From: Verrucomicrobiales bacterium
Lineage (GTDB): Bacteria > Verrucomicrobiota > Verrucomicrobiia > Limisphaerales > UBA11358
Assembly (NCBI GenBank): GCA_028712475.1
Contig: JAQTQB010000016.1
Location: 1 to 50,040, forward strand
Direction of reading: 5' to 3'
DNA length: 50,040 nucleotides
The notes beneath the pieces are model-generated. The model saw only the letters and a list, made by a program, of their open reading frames with translations. It was not told the origin of the DNA and made no database searches. Below are positions 24,626-31,656 of the stretch, piece by piece. The stretch's first letter is position 1, and each line of letters opens with the position of its first letter. A program made the translations under genes and the position numbers.

Positions 24626-24755
24626 AAAACCCAAACACTAAACTAAAAACATGAAAAACTAACGATCATGAGACCACGCTGCCGCCAAACAGTTCAAACA
24701 AATCCCTATTGATTTCCACTTTGGCCCCATGTCGGCAGTTGCTACGCTTACGGCG

Positions 24756-24875
24756 ATGTCCGACATCGTCCTCACCACGCTCAACGCGAAGTTCATCCAC
24801 GCCGCGTCCCGGCTGCGCCATCGGTTCGCCAGCCCCGGCGAACATCACCTTGCTCCCCTGCCCGACTTGCGTTAA
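24756..24875 (+). pseudogene. 5' remnant of a B12-binding radical-SAM gene
   Basis: The frame reads MSDIVLTTLNAKFIHAASRL before turning into unrelated residues and a stop at 24873. 'VLTTLNAKFIHA.lgLRYL' is the opening of cobalamin-binding-domain radical-SAM proteins. Only about 20 residues of similarity survive, ending 12 bp before the sppA start. The call rests on a short match and could be wrong. Confidence 0.45.
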
Positions 24876-24887
24876 TTTGCGCGCGTT

Positions 24888-26036
24888 ATGGAAAATCCAC
24901 CTTCTTCGACCGGCGTGCCGCCGCCATTGATCACACCGCCACCCGTCATCGCGCCGCCGCCGCCGGCCAAACCGCGCAAGAGCTGGGGCTGGATGATCGC
25001 CTCCATCATCTTGATCGTGCTGCTGGCGTTCAGTCTGCTCGGAAATTTCACGCAGTTCGTTTCGCACGCGTTTGGCGGGGGTTTTAATCGCGGCTTCAAA
25101 AACAGCGCGACGCGCGAGGCCGGGCCGCGCCTCGACGAGGTGGTGCTGGAGGACAACGGCGCTCACAATAAAATCGCCGTCATCACCGTGGACGGCATCA
25201 TCACCAGCCACCGTGACGATCAGGCGGGCAACAACATGGTGGACGTGATCAAGGCGCAGCTCGACCGCGCGAAGGACGACAAGCGCGTCAAGGCCGTGAT
25301 TTTGAAAGTGGATTCTCCCGGAGGCGAAGTCATGGCCTCGGACGAAATCAACAAGACGATCGCCAATTTTCAGGCCGACACCAAGAAGCCGGTGGTCTGT
25401 TCGATGGGCAGCCTCGCGGCGAGCGGCGGTTATTATATTTCCGCGCCGTGCCGCTGGATCGTCGCGAACGACCTGACCATCACCGGCAGCATCGGCGTGA
25501 TCATGCACGGCTACAATTTTCGCGGGTTGATGGACAAGGTCGGGGTCGCCCCGATGACCTACAAAAGCGGCAAATTCAAGGACATGTTGAGTCCCGACCG
25601 CAGCGTGAGCGACATTCCGCCGGAAGAACACGCGATGGTGCAGGCGTTGATTGACGAGACTTATCAGAAATTCAAGGGCGTCGTCCGCACCGGTCGCGCC
25701 GCCGCGCATGAAAAAAACAAGGCCGAAGGCAAAACGCTCGCCGCCGACTGGGAAGATTACGCGGATGGCCGCGTGCTGTCCGGCACGCAGGCGCTCACGC
25801 TCGGCTTCGTGGACCAGGTCGGAGATTTCGATGACGCCGTGGAACGCACGGAAAAAATCGCGCACATCACCGACGCCAACCTGATCGAATACCGCGAGCG
25901 CTACGACCTCTCGGATTTTCTCTCCCTGTTCGGCCAGAGCGGCGCGGCGCACGACATCAAGATTGATGTCGGCCTGGACATTCCGAAGCTGCGGGCGGGC
26001 TGCATGTATTTTCTCTGGCAGGTGCCGGAAAATTAA
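24888..26036 (+). CDS. sppA: Signal peptide peptidase SppA (short form)
   Basis: 382 residues. A proline-rich cytoplasmic N-terminus (PPPLITPPPVIAPPPPAKP) precedes one membrane helix (SWGWMIASIILIVLLAFSLL). The ClpP-like S49 protease domain follows, with the VDSPGGEV substrate-binding strand, nucleophile serine in GSLAASGGYYISA and the lysine general base in MTYKSGKFKDML. The single-domain length matches the short SppA class. It degrades cleaved signal peptides in the membrane. The stop abuts the upp start directly (TAA ATG), so the two are coupled. It begins a long plus-strand run of housekeeping genes. Confidence 0.93.
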   Translation: MENPPSSTGVPPPLITPPPVIAPPPPAKPRKSWGWMIASIILIVLLAFSLLGNFTQFVSHAFGGGFNRGFKNSATREAGPRLDEVVLEDNGAHNKIAVITVDGIITSHRDDQAGNNMVDVIKAQLDRAKDDKRVKAVILKVDSPGGEVMASDEINKTIANFQADTKKPVVCSMGSLAASGGYYISAPCRWIVANDLTITGSIGVIMHGYNFRGLMDKVGVAPMTYKSGKFKDMLSPDRSVSDIPPEEHAMVQALIDETYQKFKGVVRTGRAAAHEKNKAEGKTLAADWEDYADGRVLSGTQALTLGFVDQVGDFDDAVERTEKIAHITDANLIEYRERYDLSDFLSLFGQSGAAHDIKIDVGLDIPKLRAGCMYFLWQVPEN

Positions 26037-26660
26037 ATGAAGGGCGTCACGGTCATCGCGCATCCGCTAGTCCAGCACAACCTCACCCGGTTGCGCGACA
26101 AGCGGACGGAACCGCAGGAGTTCCGCCGCCTGCTGGGTGAAATCGCCGCGCTGATGCTTTACGAGGCCACGCGCTCGTTTGCCGTAAAAAAAATCCATGT
26201 GCAAACGCCGCTCGCCCGGACGAACGGCTTTCAACTCGAACGCGAAGTCGTGCTTGTCCCCGTTTTGCGCGCCGGACTGGGAATGCTGGATTCCATTTTG
26301 CAACTGATCCCGCACGCTCACGTCGGCTTCATCGGATTGAAGCGCGAGGAAACGACCTTGCGCGCGATTTTTTACCACAAAAGCCTGCCGAAAAATCTCG
26401 GGCGTTTTGAAACCATCCTCATTGACCCGATGCTCGCGACCGGCGGCAGCTCCGTGGCCGCGATTGACCTGCTCGTCGAGCAGGGCGCGAAAAACATCCG
26501 CATGGTGAACCTTGTCGCCGCGCCTGAAGGCATCCTCACCGTGCAGAAAAAATATCCGCGCGTGCCGATTTTCACCGCCGCCATTGACCATAAGCTGAAC
26601 GGGAAAGGGTTCATCCTTCCCGGCCTGGGCGATGCGGGCGACAGGCTTTTTGGAACTTAA
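26037..26660 (+). CDS. upp: Uracil phosphoribosyltransferase
   Basis: 207 residues, typical for Upp. It catalyses uracil + PRPP to UMP in pyrimidine salvage. Diagnostic segments are HPLVQHNLTRLRDK at the N-terminus, LVPVLRAGLGMLD, the PRPP loop IDPMLATGGSSVAAIDLL and the uracil-binding C-terminus GFILPGLGDAGDRLFGT. All are complete. The ATG follows the sppA stop with no gap. The next gene, an M24 peptidase, starts 26 bp downstream after a short GC-poor spacer resembling dispersed filler sequence. Confidence 0.96.
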   Translation: MKGVTVIAHPLVQHNLTRLRDKRTEPQEFRRLLGEIAALMLYEATRSFAVKKIHVQTPLARTNGFQLEREVVLVPVLRAGLGMLDSILQLIPHAHVGFIGLKREETTLRAIFYHKSLPKNLGRFETILIDPMLATGGSSVAAIDLLVEQGAKNIRMVNLVAAPEGILTVQKKYPRVPIFTAAIDHKLNGKGFILPGLGDAGDRLFGT

Positions 26661-26686
26661 CCGCCGATGAACGCGGATAAACGCAG

Positions 26687-27820
26687 ATGAAACATTCCGA
26701 AACTTTGCTCATGGTCGCCGACAGCGAGCGCGATGCGGACATGCTTTACGCCACCGGCCTGTTCGTGCCCGACCCGTTCATTTATCTGCACAGCCGCGGG
26801 CGTCCGCTCCTCGTGATGAGCGACCTGGAGATTGACCGCGCCCGCAAGCAGGCTCCGCACTGCCGCGTCGTCTCCTTGAGCGATTGCCAGAAAAAGCTCC
26901 GGCGCAACGGCGTGAAATCCCCGCGCTTCGCCGACGTCATCCGCGAAGTGTTGCATGAACGCAAAATCCGCAGCGTCACCGTGCCGGAAAGTTTTTCCTT
27001 CGGCCTCGCCACCGAGCTGACCAAGCTCGGCATCCGCGTCCGGGCGCGCAGTGGAAATTTTTTCCCGGAGCGCGAGATCAAATCCGCCGACGAGGTCAAA
27101 AAAATCTCCGCCGCGCTGATGATGGCTGAGGTCGGCATGGCCGAAGGCATGCAGGTCCTCCGCAACTCGAAAACCGGGCGCGGGCGGAAACTGTTATGGC
27201 ATAACCTGCCGCTCACGGCGGAGAAACTGCGGGCGGTGATTGACTGCGCGATCTTGCAGGCGAGCGGGCTGGCGGCGAACACCATCGTCGCCGGCGGCGA
27301 GCAGGGCTGCGACCCGCACGAACGCGGCCACGGGCCGTTGCGCGCGGATGAGCCGGTCATCATTGATATTTTTCCACGCTCGCAGAAGACCGGTTATTTC
27401 GGCGACATCACCCGCACCGTCGTGCGCGGACGCGCGAGCGAGGCCGTGCGGAAAATTTACGACACCGTGTTTCACGGGCAAAAAATCGCGCTGCAAAAAG
27501 TCAGCGCCGGAACTTCGACGGCGGAGATCCACCAATGCGTCCAGCAATTTTTCCTTCAGCGCGGCTACCAGACCGGCAAGCGCAACGGGCGCATGGAGGG
27601 ATTTTTCCACGGCACGGGCCACGGACTCGGTCTGGAAATCCACGAATCGCCGCGCATGGGCGCGACTTCCACCGGCCAGTTGAAGGCCGGCCAGGTCGTG
27701 ACCGTCGAGCCGGGACTGTATTATCCGGGCATCGGCGGCGTGCGCCTCGAGGACGTTGCGCTCGTCACGACCAACGGCGCGCGGAACCTGACGCGGTTTG
27801 AGAAGGTGCTGGAGATTTGA
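26687..27820 (+). CDS. M24-family metallopeptidase (Xaa-Pro aminopeptidase-like)
   Basis: 377 residues. The N-terminal creatinase-like domain (1 to about 130) precedes the pita-bread peptidase domain. Metal ligands can be read off: D in VIIDIFPRS, D in FGDITRTVV, H in FHGTGHGLGLEIHE, E in TVEPGLYYPG and E in GVRLEDVALV. The G.GHG.G...HE pattern fits Xaa-Pro aminopeptidases (PepP/PepQ). It should remove N-terminal residues before proline from peptides in the cytosol; exact specificity cannot be read. It sits within the sppA-upp-...-rpoD run, 46 bp before the sigma factor gene. Confidence 0.9.
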   Translation: MKHSETLLMVADSERDADMLYATGLFVPDPFIYLHSRGRPLLVMSDLEIDRARKQAPHCRVVSLSDCQKKLRRNGVKSPRFADVIREVLHERKIRSVTVPESFSFGLATELTKLGIRVRARSGNFFPEREIKSADEVKKISAALMMAEVGMAEGMQVLRNSKTGRGRKLLWHNLPLTAEKLRAVIDCAILQASGLAANTIVAGGEQGCDPHERGHGPLRADEPVIIDIFPRSQKTGYFGDITRTVVRGRASEAVRKIYDTVFHGQKIALQKVSAGTSTAEIHQCVQQFFLQRGYQTGKRNGRMEGFFHGTGHGLGLEIHESPRMGATSTGQLKAGQVVTVEPGLYYPGIGGVRLEDVALVTTNGARNLTRFEKVLEI

Positions 27821-27866
27821 TTTTTCTTGCGACGGCGCGTTTCGTCTTTAACGTCTTGCCCATCCT

Positions 27867-28856
27867 ATGGCGGCAAAAAAGAAAAAGCCCAAAACGGTCA
27901 AAACCAGACGGCGCGCGAAAAGTTCCGCGCCGAAGCCCGCCGCGTATGTCATCCCCGAACCGAACCTGCCCAAGCCCACGGAAGGCGACACGACGGCGTT
28001 CATCCGGCGGGAAAGCTCCCGTTACGACGGCGACACGGCCATCCGCCTATATTTGCGTGAAATCGGGCAGGTGAAACTGCTCACGCCGCAGGAGGAAATC
28101 CAACTGGCCGCACGCATCAAGAAGGGCGACAAAAAGGCGCGCGAACACATGATCAAGGCGAACCTGCGGCTCGTCGTGAAAATCGCGCGCGATTACGAAG
28201 GCATCGGTTTGCCGCTGCTGGATTTGATCAGCGAAGGCAACATCGGTTTGATGAAGGCGGTCGAGCGGTTTGACCCGGCCAAGGGCGGGAAACTTTCGAC
28301 CTACGGTTCGTGGTGGATCAAGCAATCCATCAAGCGCGCGCTCGCCAACCAGTCCAAGACCATCCGCCTGCCGGTGCATCTCGTGGACAAGATTTCCAAG
28401 ATGCGCCGCACGGCGATGAAGCTGCAGGAGATGCTCGGCCACGAACCGACGGACGAGGAACTGGCCGACGAGATGGGCATGACCGCGTCGCGCGTGCGTC
28501 AGATGCGGCAGGCGGCGATCCGCCCCGCCTCGCTCGACGCGCCGATCGGCGATGACGACTCGAATAATTTTTCCGACGTGGTGCAGGACGAAAACGCCAC
28601 CTCGCCCTACGACAACCTCGAAGACAAGACCGTCACCGGGATGTTGCAGGACATGGTGAAACACCTGGACGACCGCGAGGCGACGATTTTGCGCTTCCGC
28701 TTCGGCCTCGATGGCGGCACGGAAAAAACTTTGGAAGAAGTCGGGGAGAAATTCGGCGTTACGCGCGAACGCGTCCGCCAGATCCAAAACCTCGCGCTCA
28801 AAAAACTTCGCAAGATGATCGAAAAACTGGAACATACAAAAAATAGCGATGAATAA
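27867..28856 (+). CDS. RpoD/SigA-type RNA polymerase sigma factor
   Basis: 329 residues. A basic N-terminal tail (MAAKKKKPKTVKTRRRAK) replaces region 1.1. Region 1.2 is DTAIRLYLREIGQVKLLTPQEE. Region 2 is complete with NLRLVVKIARDYEGIGLPLLDLISEG and FSTYG-like KLSTYGSWWIKQSIKRALANQ for -10 recognition. Region 3 and region 4.2 follow, the latter with TLEEVGEKFGVTRERVRQIQ for -35 recognition. It may be the primary sigma factor or a close RpoD-like relative; the short N-terminus leaves this open. The last codons overlap the apt start by eight bases. Confidence 0.93.
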   Translation: MAAKKKKPKTVKTRRRAKSSAPKPAAYVIPEPNLPKPTEGDTTAFIRRESSRYDGDTAIRLYLREIGQVKLLTPQEEIQLAARIKKGDKKAREHMIKANLRLVVKIARDYEGIGLPLLDLISEGNIGLMKAVERFDPAKGGKLSTYGSWWIKQSIKRALANQSKTIRLPVHLVDKISKMRRTAMKLQEMLGHEPTDEELADEMGMTASRVRQMRQAAIRPASLDAPIGDDDSNNFSDVVQDENATSPYDNLEDKTVTGMLQDMVKHLDDREATILRFRFGLDGGTEKTLEEVGEKFGVTRERVRQIQNLALKKLRKMIEKLEHTKNSDE

Positions 28857-29385
28857 TCCCCCGGTCACGCCCGCCGATATCAAGCACGCCATCCGCAACG
28901 TCCCGGATTTTCCCAAGCCCGGCATCCAGTTCAAGGACATCACGCCCGTGCTGGCCGACGCGCGCCTGTTCGCCGGCTCGATTGACCTGCTGACGCAAAA
29001 CTTTGCGCCCGGCTCGGTGGACGCGGTCATCGGCATTGACGCGCGGGGATTTATTTTCGCCGCCGCCGCCGCGCTGAAATTGAACGCCGGCTTCATTCCC
29101 ATCCGTAAAAAAGGGAAGCTGCCCTACAAAACGCATGAGCAGGATTACGACCTCGAATACGGCCAGGCCACCGTGGCGATGCACGTTGACGCGCTCAAGC
29201 CCGGGGCGCGCGTGCTGTTGATTGACGACCTGCTCGCGACCGGCGGCACGGCCGCAGCCGCGATTGCGCTGATGAAAAAATTGCACGCCAACATTCTCGG
29301 CGTGAGCTTTCTCATCGAATTGAAATTCCTGGACGGACGCAAGAAGTTGAAAGGTCACCCGATCCGTTCCATCGTGGATTATTGA
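28849..29385 (+). CDS. apt: Adenine phosphoribosyltransferase
   Basis: 178 residues, normal for Apt. It converts adenine + PRPP to AMP in purine salvage. The sequence shows IRNVPDFPKPGIQFKDITPV at the N-terminus, GIDARGFIFAAAAAL, the KKGKLPYKT flexible loop and the PRPP-binding motif VLLIDDLLATGGTAAAAI. The start ATG at 28849 overlaps the end of the sigma factor gene by eight bases, indicating translational coupling. Together with upp, the run encodes two base-salvage transferases around a peptidase and a sigma factor. Confidence 0.96.
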   Translation: MNNPPVTPADIKHAIRNVPDFPKPGIQFKDITPVLADARLFAGSIDLLTQNFAPGSVDAVIGIDARGFIFAAAAALKLNAGFIPIRKKGKLPYKTHEQDYDLEYGQATVAMHVDALKPGARVLLIDDLLATGGTAAAAIALMKKLHANILGVSFLIELKFLDGRKKLKGHPIRSIVDY

Positions 29386-29434
29386 ACCGCGCAATTAGGT
29401 TTTCAACTTCCCGCTTCCCGCTACACTGCCGCCG

Positions 29435-30127
29435 ATGCACTGGCTGCAAACACTCGATACGCACCTGTTTCTGTTCGTCAACCGTTCGCTTGTCAATCCG
29501 TTCTTCGACTGGCTCATGCCAATTTTGAGCGGAGGCAACGGGACCAAGATCGGACTTGTGGCGCTGATGGTCGTGGCCGGCATCGCCCTGCTCTGCTTCG
29601 GCAACCGGCGTGCGCGGTTGTGCGTGCTGCTGATGTCCCTCGTCATGACGACCAACGACAGCTTGATCTGCAATACGCTGAAACACGCCGTCGCCCGCCC
29701 GCGTCCGTTCGTCACGCTGCCGGAGGCGCGGCTTTTCGGCAACGTCGGCAAAGGCTACATCGCGCCGGAGATCAATGCCGACGGCGTGGACATGGCGGCC
29801 AAAAAGGGCAGCCGAAACAGCATGCCGTCCTCGCACGCTGCCAACTGGTTCGCCGCCACGATGGTGCTGTTCCTGTTCTACCGGAAAAGCCTGTGGTTCA
29901 TGCTGCCGCTCGCGCTCGGCGTTTCCTTTTCGCGCGTTTATAACGGCGTGCATTATCCGGGCGATGTAATGGCCGGCGCGCTTGTTGGGGCCGGCTACGC
30001 GGTGGCCGTGGCCATCGCCCTCGAAACCGCGTGGCAATTTTTTGGCAAGAAATGGTTTCCGCGCTGGCACGACAAAGTGCCGTCGCTCGTGCCGGATTTG
30101 AAATTTGGCAATTCAAAAACCCGCTGA
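29435..30127 (+). CDS. PAP2-family membrane phosphatase
   Basis: 230 residues with about five membrane helices. The three-part PAP2 phosphatase signature is intact: KHAVARPRP (KxxxxxxRP), PSSHAAN (PSGH-type, catalytic histidine) and SRVYNGVHYPGDV (SRxxxxxHxxxD). Between parts one and two there is an insertion of about 40 residues (ARLFGNVGKGYIAPEIN...). Members dephosphorylate undecaprenyl pyrophosphate, phosphatidylglycerol phosphate or lipid A. The substrate is unknown here, but a role in undecaprenyl-phosphate recycling would be common. It begins about 50 bp after apt. Confidence 0.9.
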   Translation: MHWLQTLDTHLFLFVNRSLVNPFFDWLMPILSGGNGTKIGLVALMVVAGIALLCFGNRRARLCVLLMSLVMTTNDSLICNTLKHAVARPRPFVTLPEARLFGNVGKGYIAPEINADGVDMAAKKGSRNSMPSSHAANWFAATMVLFLFYRKSLWFMLPLALGVSFSRVYNGVHYPGDVMAGALVGAGYAVAVAIALETAWQFFGKKWFPRWHDKVPSLVPDLKFGNSKTR

Positions 30128-30151
30128 ACCATGACCGCCACGCAATGCTCT

Positions 30152-30198
30152 CCCTCTCCGCCAACAGAGTTGGGGGAGAGGGCCGGGGTGAGGTGGCG
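30152..30198. repeat. Dispersed CCCTCTCC/GGAGAGGG palindromic unit
   Basis: CCCTCTCC (30152-30159) pairs with GGAGAGGG (30175-30182), followed by CCGGGGTGAGGTG. The same unit, with TCAGGGTGAGGTG after it, occurs at 20533-20572. It lies between the PAP2 and glycosylase genes and could act as a weak terminator or be a mobile repeat. Confidence 0.65.
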
Positions 30199-30238
30199 CG
30201 TTAAAACAAAATAATTCCTGGCTTACACGGTTTGAAAG

Positions 30239-31126
30239 ATGATTTCCTCTGTTAAAACATTTCTCCGCGTCCGTGATTACGATCTGGCCGCAACCCTCGA
30301 CTCCGGCCAGGTTTTCCGCTGGCAGAAACAAAACGATGCGTGGGTCGGCGTCATCGGAAAACATTGGGTGCGATTGACCCAAGCACCCGATGGAATCCGC
30401 GCCGAAACGGCCGCGCCGGTGGAGAACTGGAATTTTCTCCGCGAATTTCTCCAGATGGAAGTTGATCTGGCCGCCGTCCTGAAAACGTTTCCCGACGACG
30501 AACCGATGCGTGCCGCCGTCGCCGCCTGTCCCGGATTGCGCCTGCTCAAGCAAGACCCGTGGGAATGTCTCGCGTCGTTCATTCTGTCCTCCACGAAACA
30601 GATCGTCCAAATCCGCCAGATCGTCGCCCTGCTCTGCGAACGGTTTGGGCAACCTATCAACTGTAGCGTCGAGCCTGTGGCTCGACCTGATTCGGCCACA
30701 GGCCGAACGCTACAATTTTCTTTTCCGTCTGTTGAGCAAATCGCACGCTTGACCGAAGCCGAACTCCGCGCCTGCAAGATGGGGTTTCGCGCGCCGAACC
30801 TGCTCGCCGCCGCGCGGGAAATTGCCGAAGGCCGGTTTGATCTGGAACGCATCCGGCACCTGCCCCACGCCGAGGCGCGGGCGGAACTGATGAAGCTGCG
30901 CGGCGTGGGCGGGAAGATTGCCGACTGCGTTTTGCTGTTCGCTTACGGATTTGATTCCGCGTTTCCGGTGGATGTCTGGATTGAACGTGCGCTGCAACGG
31001 CTTTATTTCCCGCGCCGCCGCGCCAGCGAGCCACGCCTGCGCCGCTTTGCCGCCAAGCATTTCGGCCCGCACGCCGGTTACGCCCAGCAATATCTTTTTC
31101 ATTATATGCGGACGAAATTGAAATAG
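30239..31126 (+). CDS. ogg: 8-oxoguanine DNA glycosylase (OGG1-type, HhH-GPD) with an in-frame palindromic insert
   Basis: 295 residues. The N-terminal OGG_N domain (DYDLAATLDSGQVFRWQKQ...) is followed by an HhH-GPD glycosylase core. The hairpin MKLRGVGGKIADCVLLFAYG carries the catalytic lysine K226, and FPVDVWIERAL carries the catalytic aspartate D245. It removes 8-oxoguanine opposite cytosine in base-excision repair. Residues 142-159 (CSVEPVARPDSATGRTLQ) are encoded entirely by a 53-bp cloverleaf-like palindrome and split the usual 'ERFGxPI ... FSFPSxEQIA' segment. The frame is kept and all catalytic residues are present, so the protein is probably active with a surface insertion. Confidence 0.9.
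   Translation: MISSVKTFLRVRDYDLAATLDSGQVFRWQKQNDAWVGVIGKHWVRLTQAPDGIRAETAAPVENWNFLREFLQMEVDLAAVLKTFPDDEPMRAAVAACPGLRLLKQDPWECLASFILSSTKQIVQIRQIVALLCERFGQPINCSVEPVARPDSATGRTLQFSFPSVEQIARLTEAELRACKMGFRAPNLLAAAREIAEGRFDLERIRHLPHAEARAELMKLRGVGGKIADCVLLFAYGFDSAFPVDVWIERALQRLYFPRRRASEPRLRRFAAKHFGPHAGYAQQYLFHYMRTKLK
30662..30714. repeat. 53-bp cloverleaf palindrome inserted in frame in ogg
   Basis: Outer arms TGTAGCGT (30662-30669) and ACGCTACA (30707-30714) are perfect complements. Inside are two perfect 7-bp hairpins: TCGAGCC/GGCTCGA (30669-30685, loop TGT) and TTCGGCC/GGCCGAA (30691-30707, loop ACA). The two hairpins also contain mutually complementary cores (CCTGTGG and CCACAGG), so the whole unit is nearly self-complementary. 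It contains no stop in the gene's frame. Confidence 0.85.
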
Positions 31127-31168
31127 CTTTTCCTTGATAGAAAATTGCAAACCAGCTTTCATAAAGCC

Positions 31169-31561
31169 ATGTCTTCGACCATTCAAAAAAATCTGACAGC
31201 ACTTCTTGCCATCGCCATGCTTGTTTACATAGGCGTTATCTTTGTCCAATATGTAGTTCACAAAACTTACCAACTGAAAGCAGCATGGGACGCGGAAAGC
31301 CTTCACATTTATTCTGCAAAAGACGGCCCTTGGGTCATCACACACCTTGTCAAAATGAGAGCTGGCACGAACGAGTATGCGGTTGCACAGCTTCCATCAC
31401 CCGTCACCGTCATTGATTCGCGTGGGGAGCACTTTTCCATCGGATTTATTAATTCGCTTACTTGGATTACACCTTCCGGATCTACTTCTGCACCGCCAGT
31501 GATTGGCTACCCAATGAGAGCTTATTACCTTGTTCCAGAACAGACGGAGACCACAAAATGA
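31169..31561 (+). CDS. Single-pass membrane protein of unknown function
   Basis: About 130 residues from the ATG at 31169; a TTG at 31145 would add eight residues. One N-terminal membrane helix (LTALLAIAMLVYIGVIFVQYVV) is followed by a soluble, probably periplasmic, part with a mixed beta pattern (DGPWVITHLVKMRAGTNEYAVAQL...). I recognise no domain. Base composition is more AT-rich than the neighbours, so it may be a recent arrival. It lies between ogg and comB on the same strand. Confidence 0.6.
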   Translation: MSSTIQKNLTALLAIAMLVYIGVIFVQYVVHKTYQLKAAWDAESLHIYSAKDGPWVITHLVKMRAGTNEYAVAQLPSPVTVIDSRGEHFSIGFINSLTWITPSGSTSAPPVIGYPMRAYYLVPEQTETTK

Positions 31562-31656
31562 TTCCATTAAATAAGTGTGTTTTGACGAACCACTGCAAGT
31601 TTGTTTGCTAGGCCGAAAACATCTTCGCTGTCTTTCCATTCTTCGCGCGACGCAAA

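Noticed and set aside
24666..26063. A 465-codon minus-strand frame opposite sppA
   Set aside because: sppA has complete catalytic motifs on the other strand. The antisense product is arginine/histidine-rich without any domain.
30066..30082. TGGCACG resembling a sigma-54 -24 element
   Set aside because: It lies inside the PAP2 coding sequence and has no GC at the required -12 spacing.
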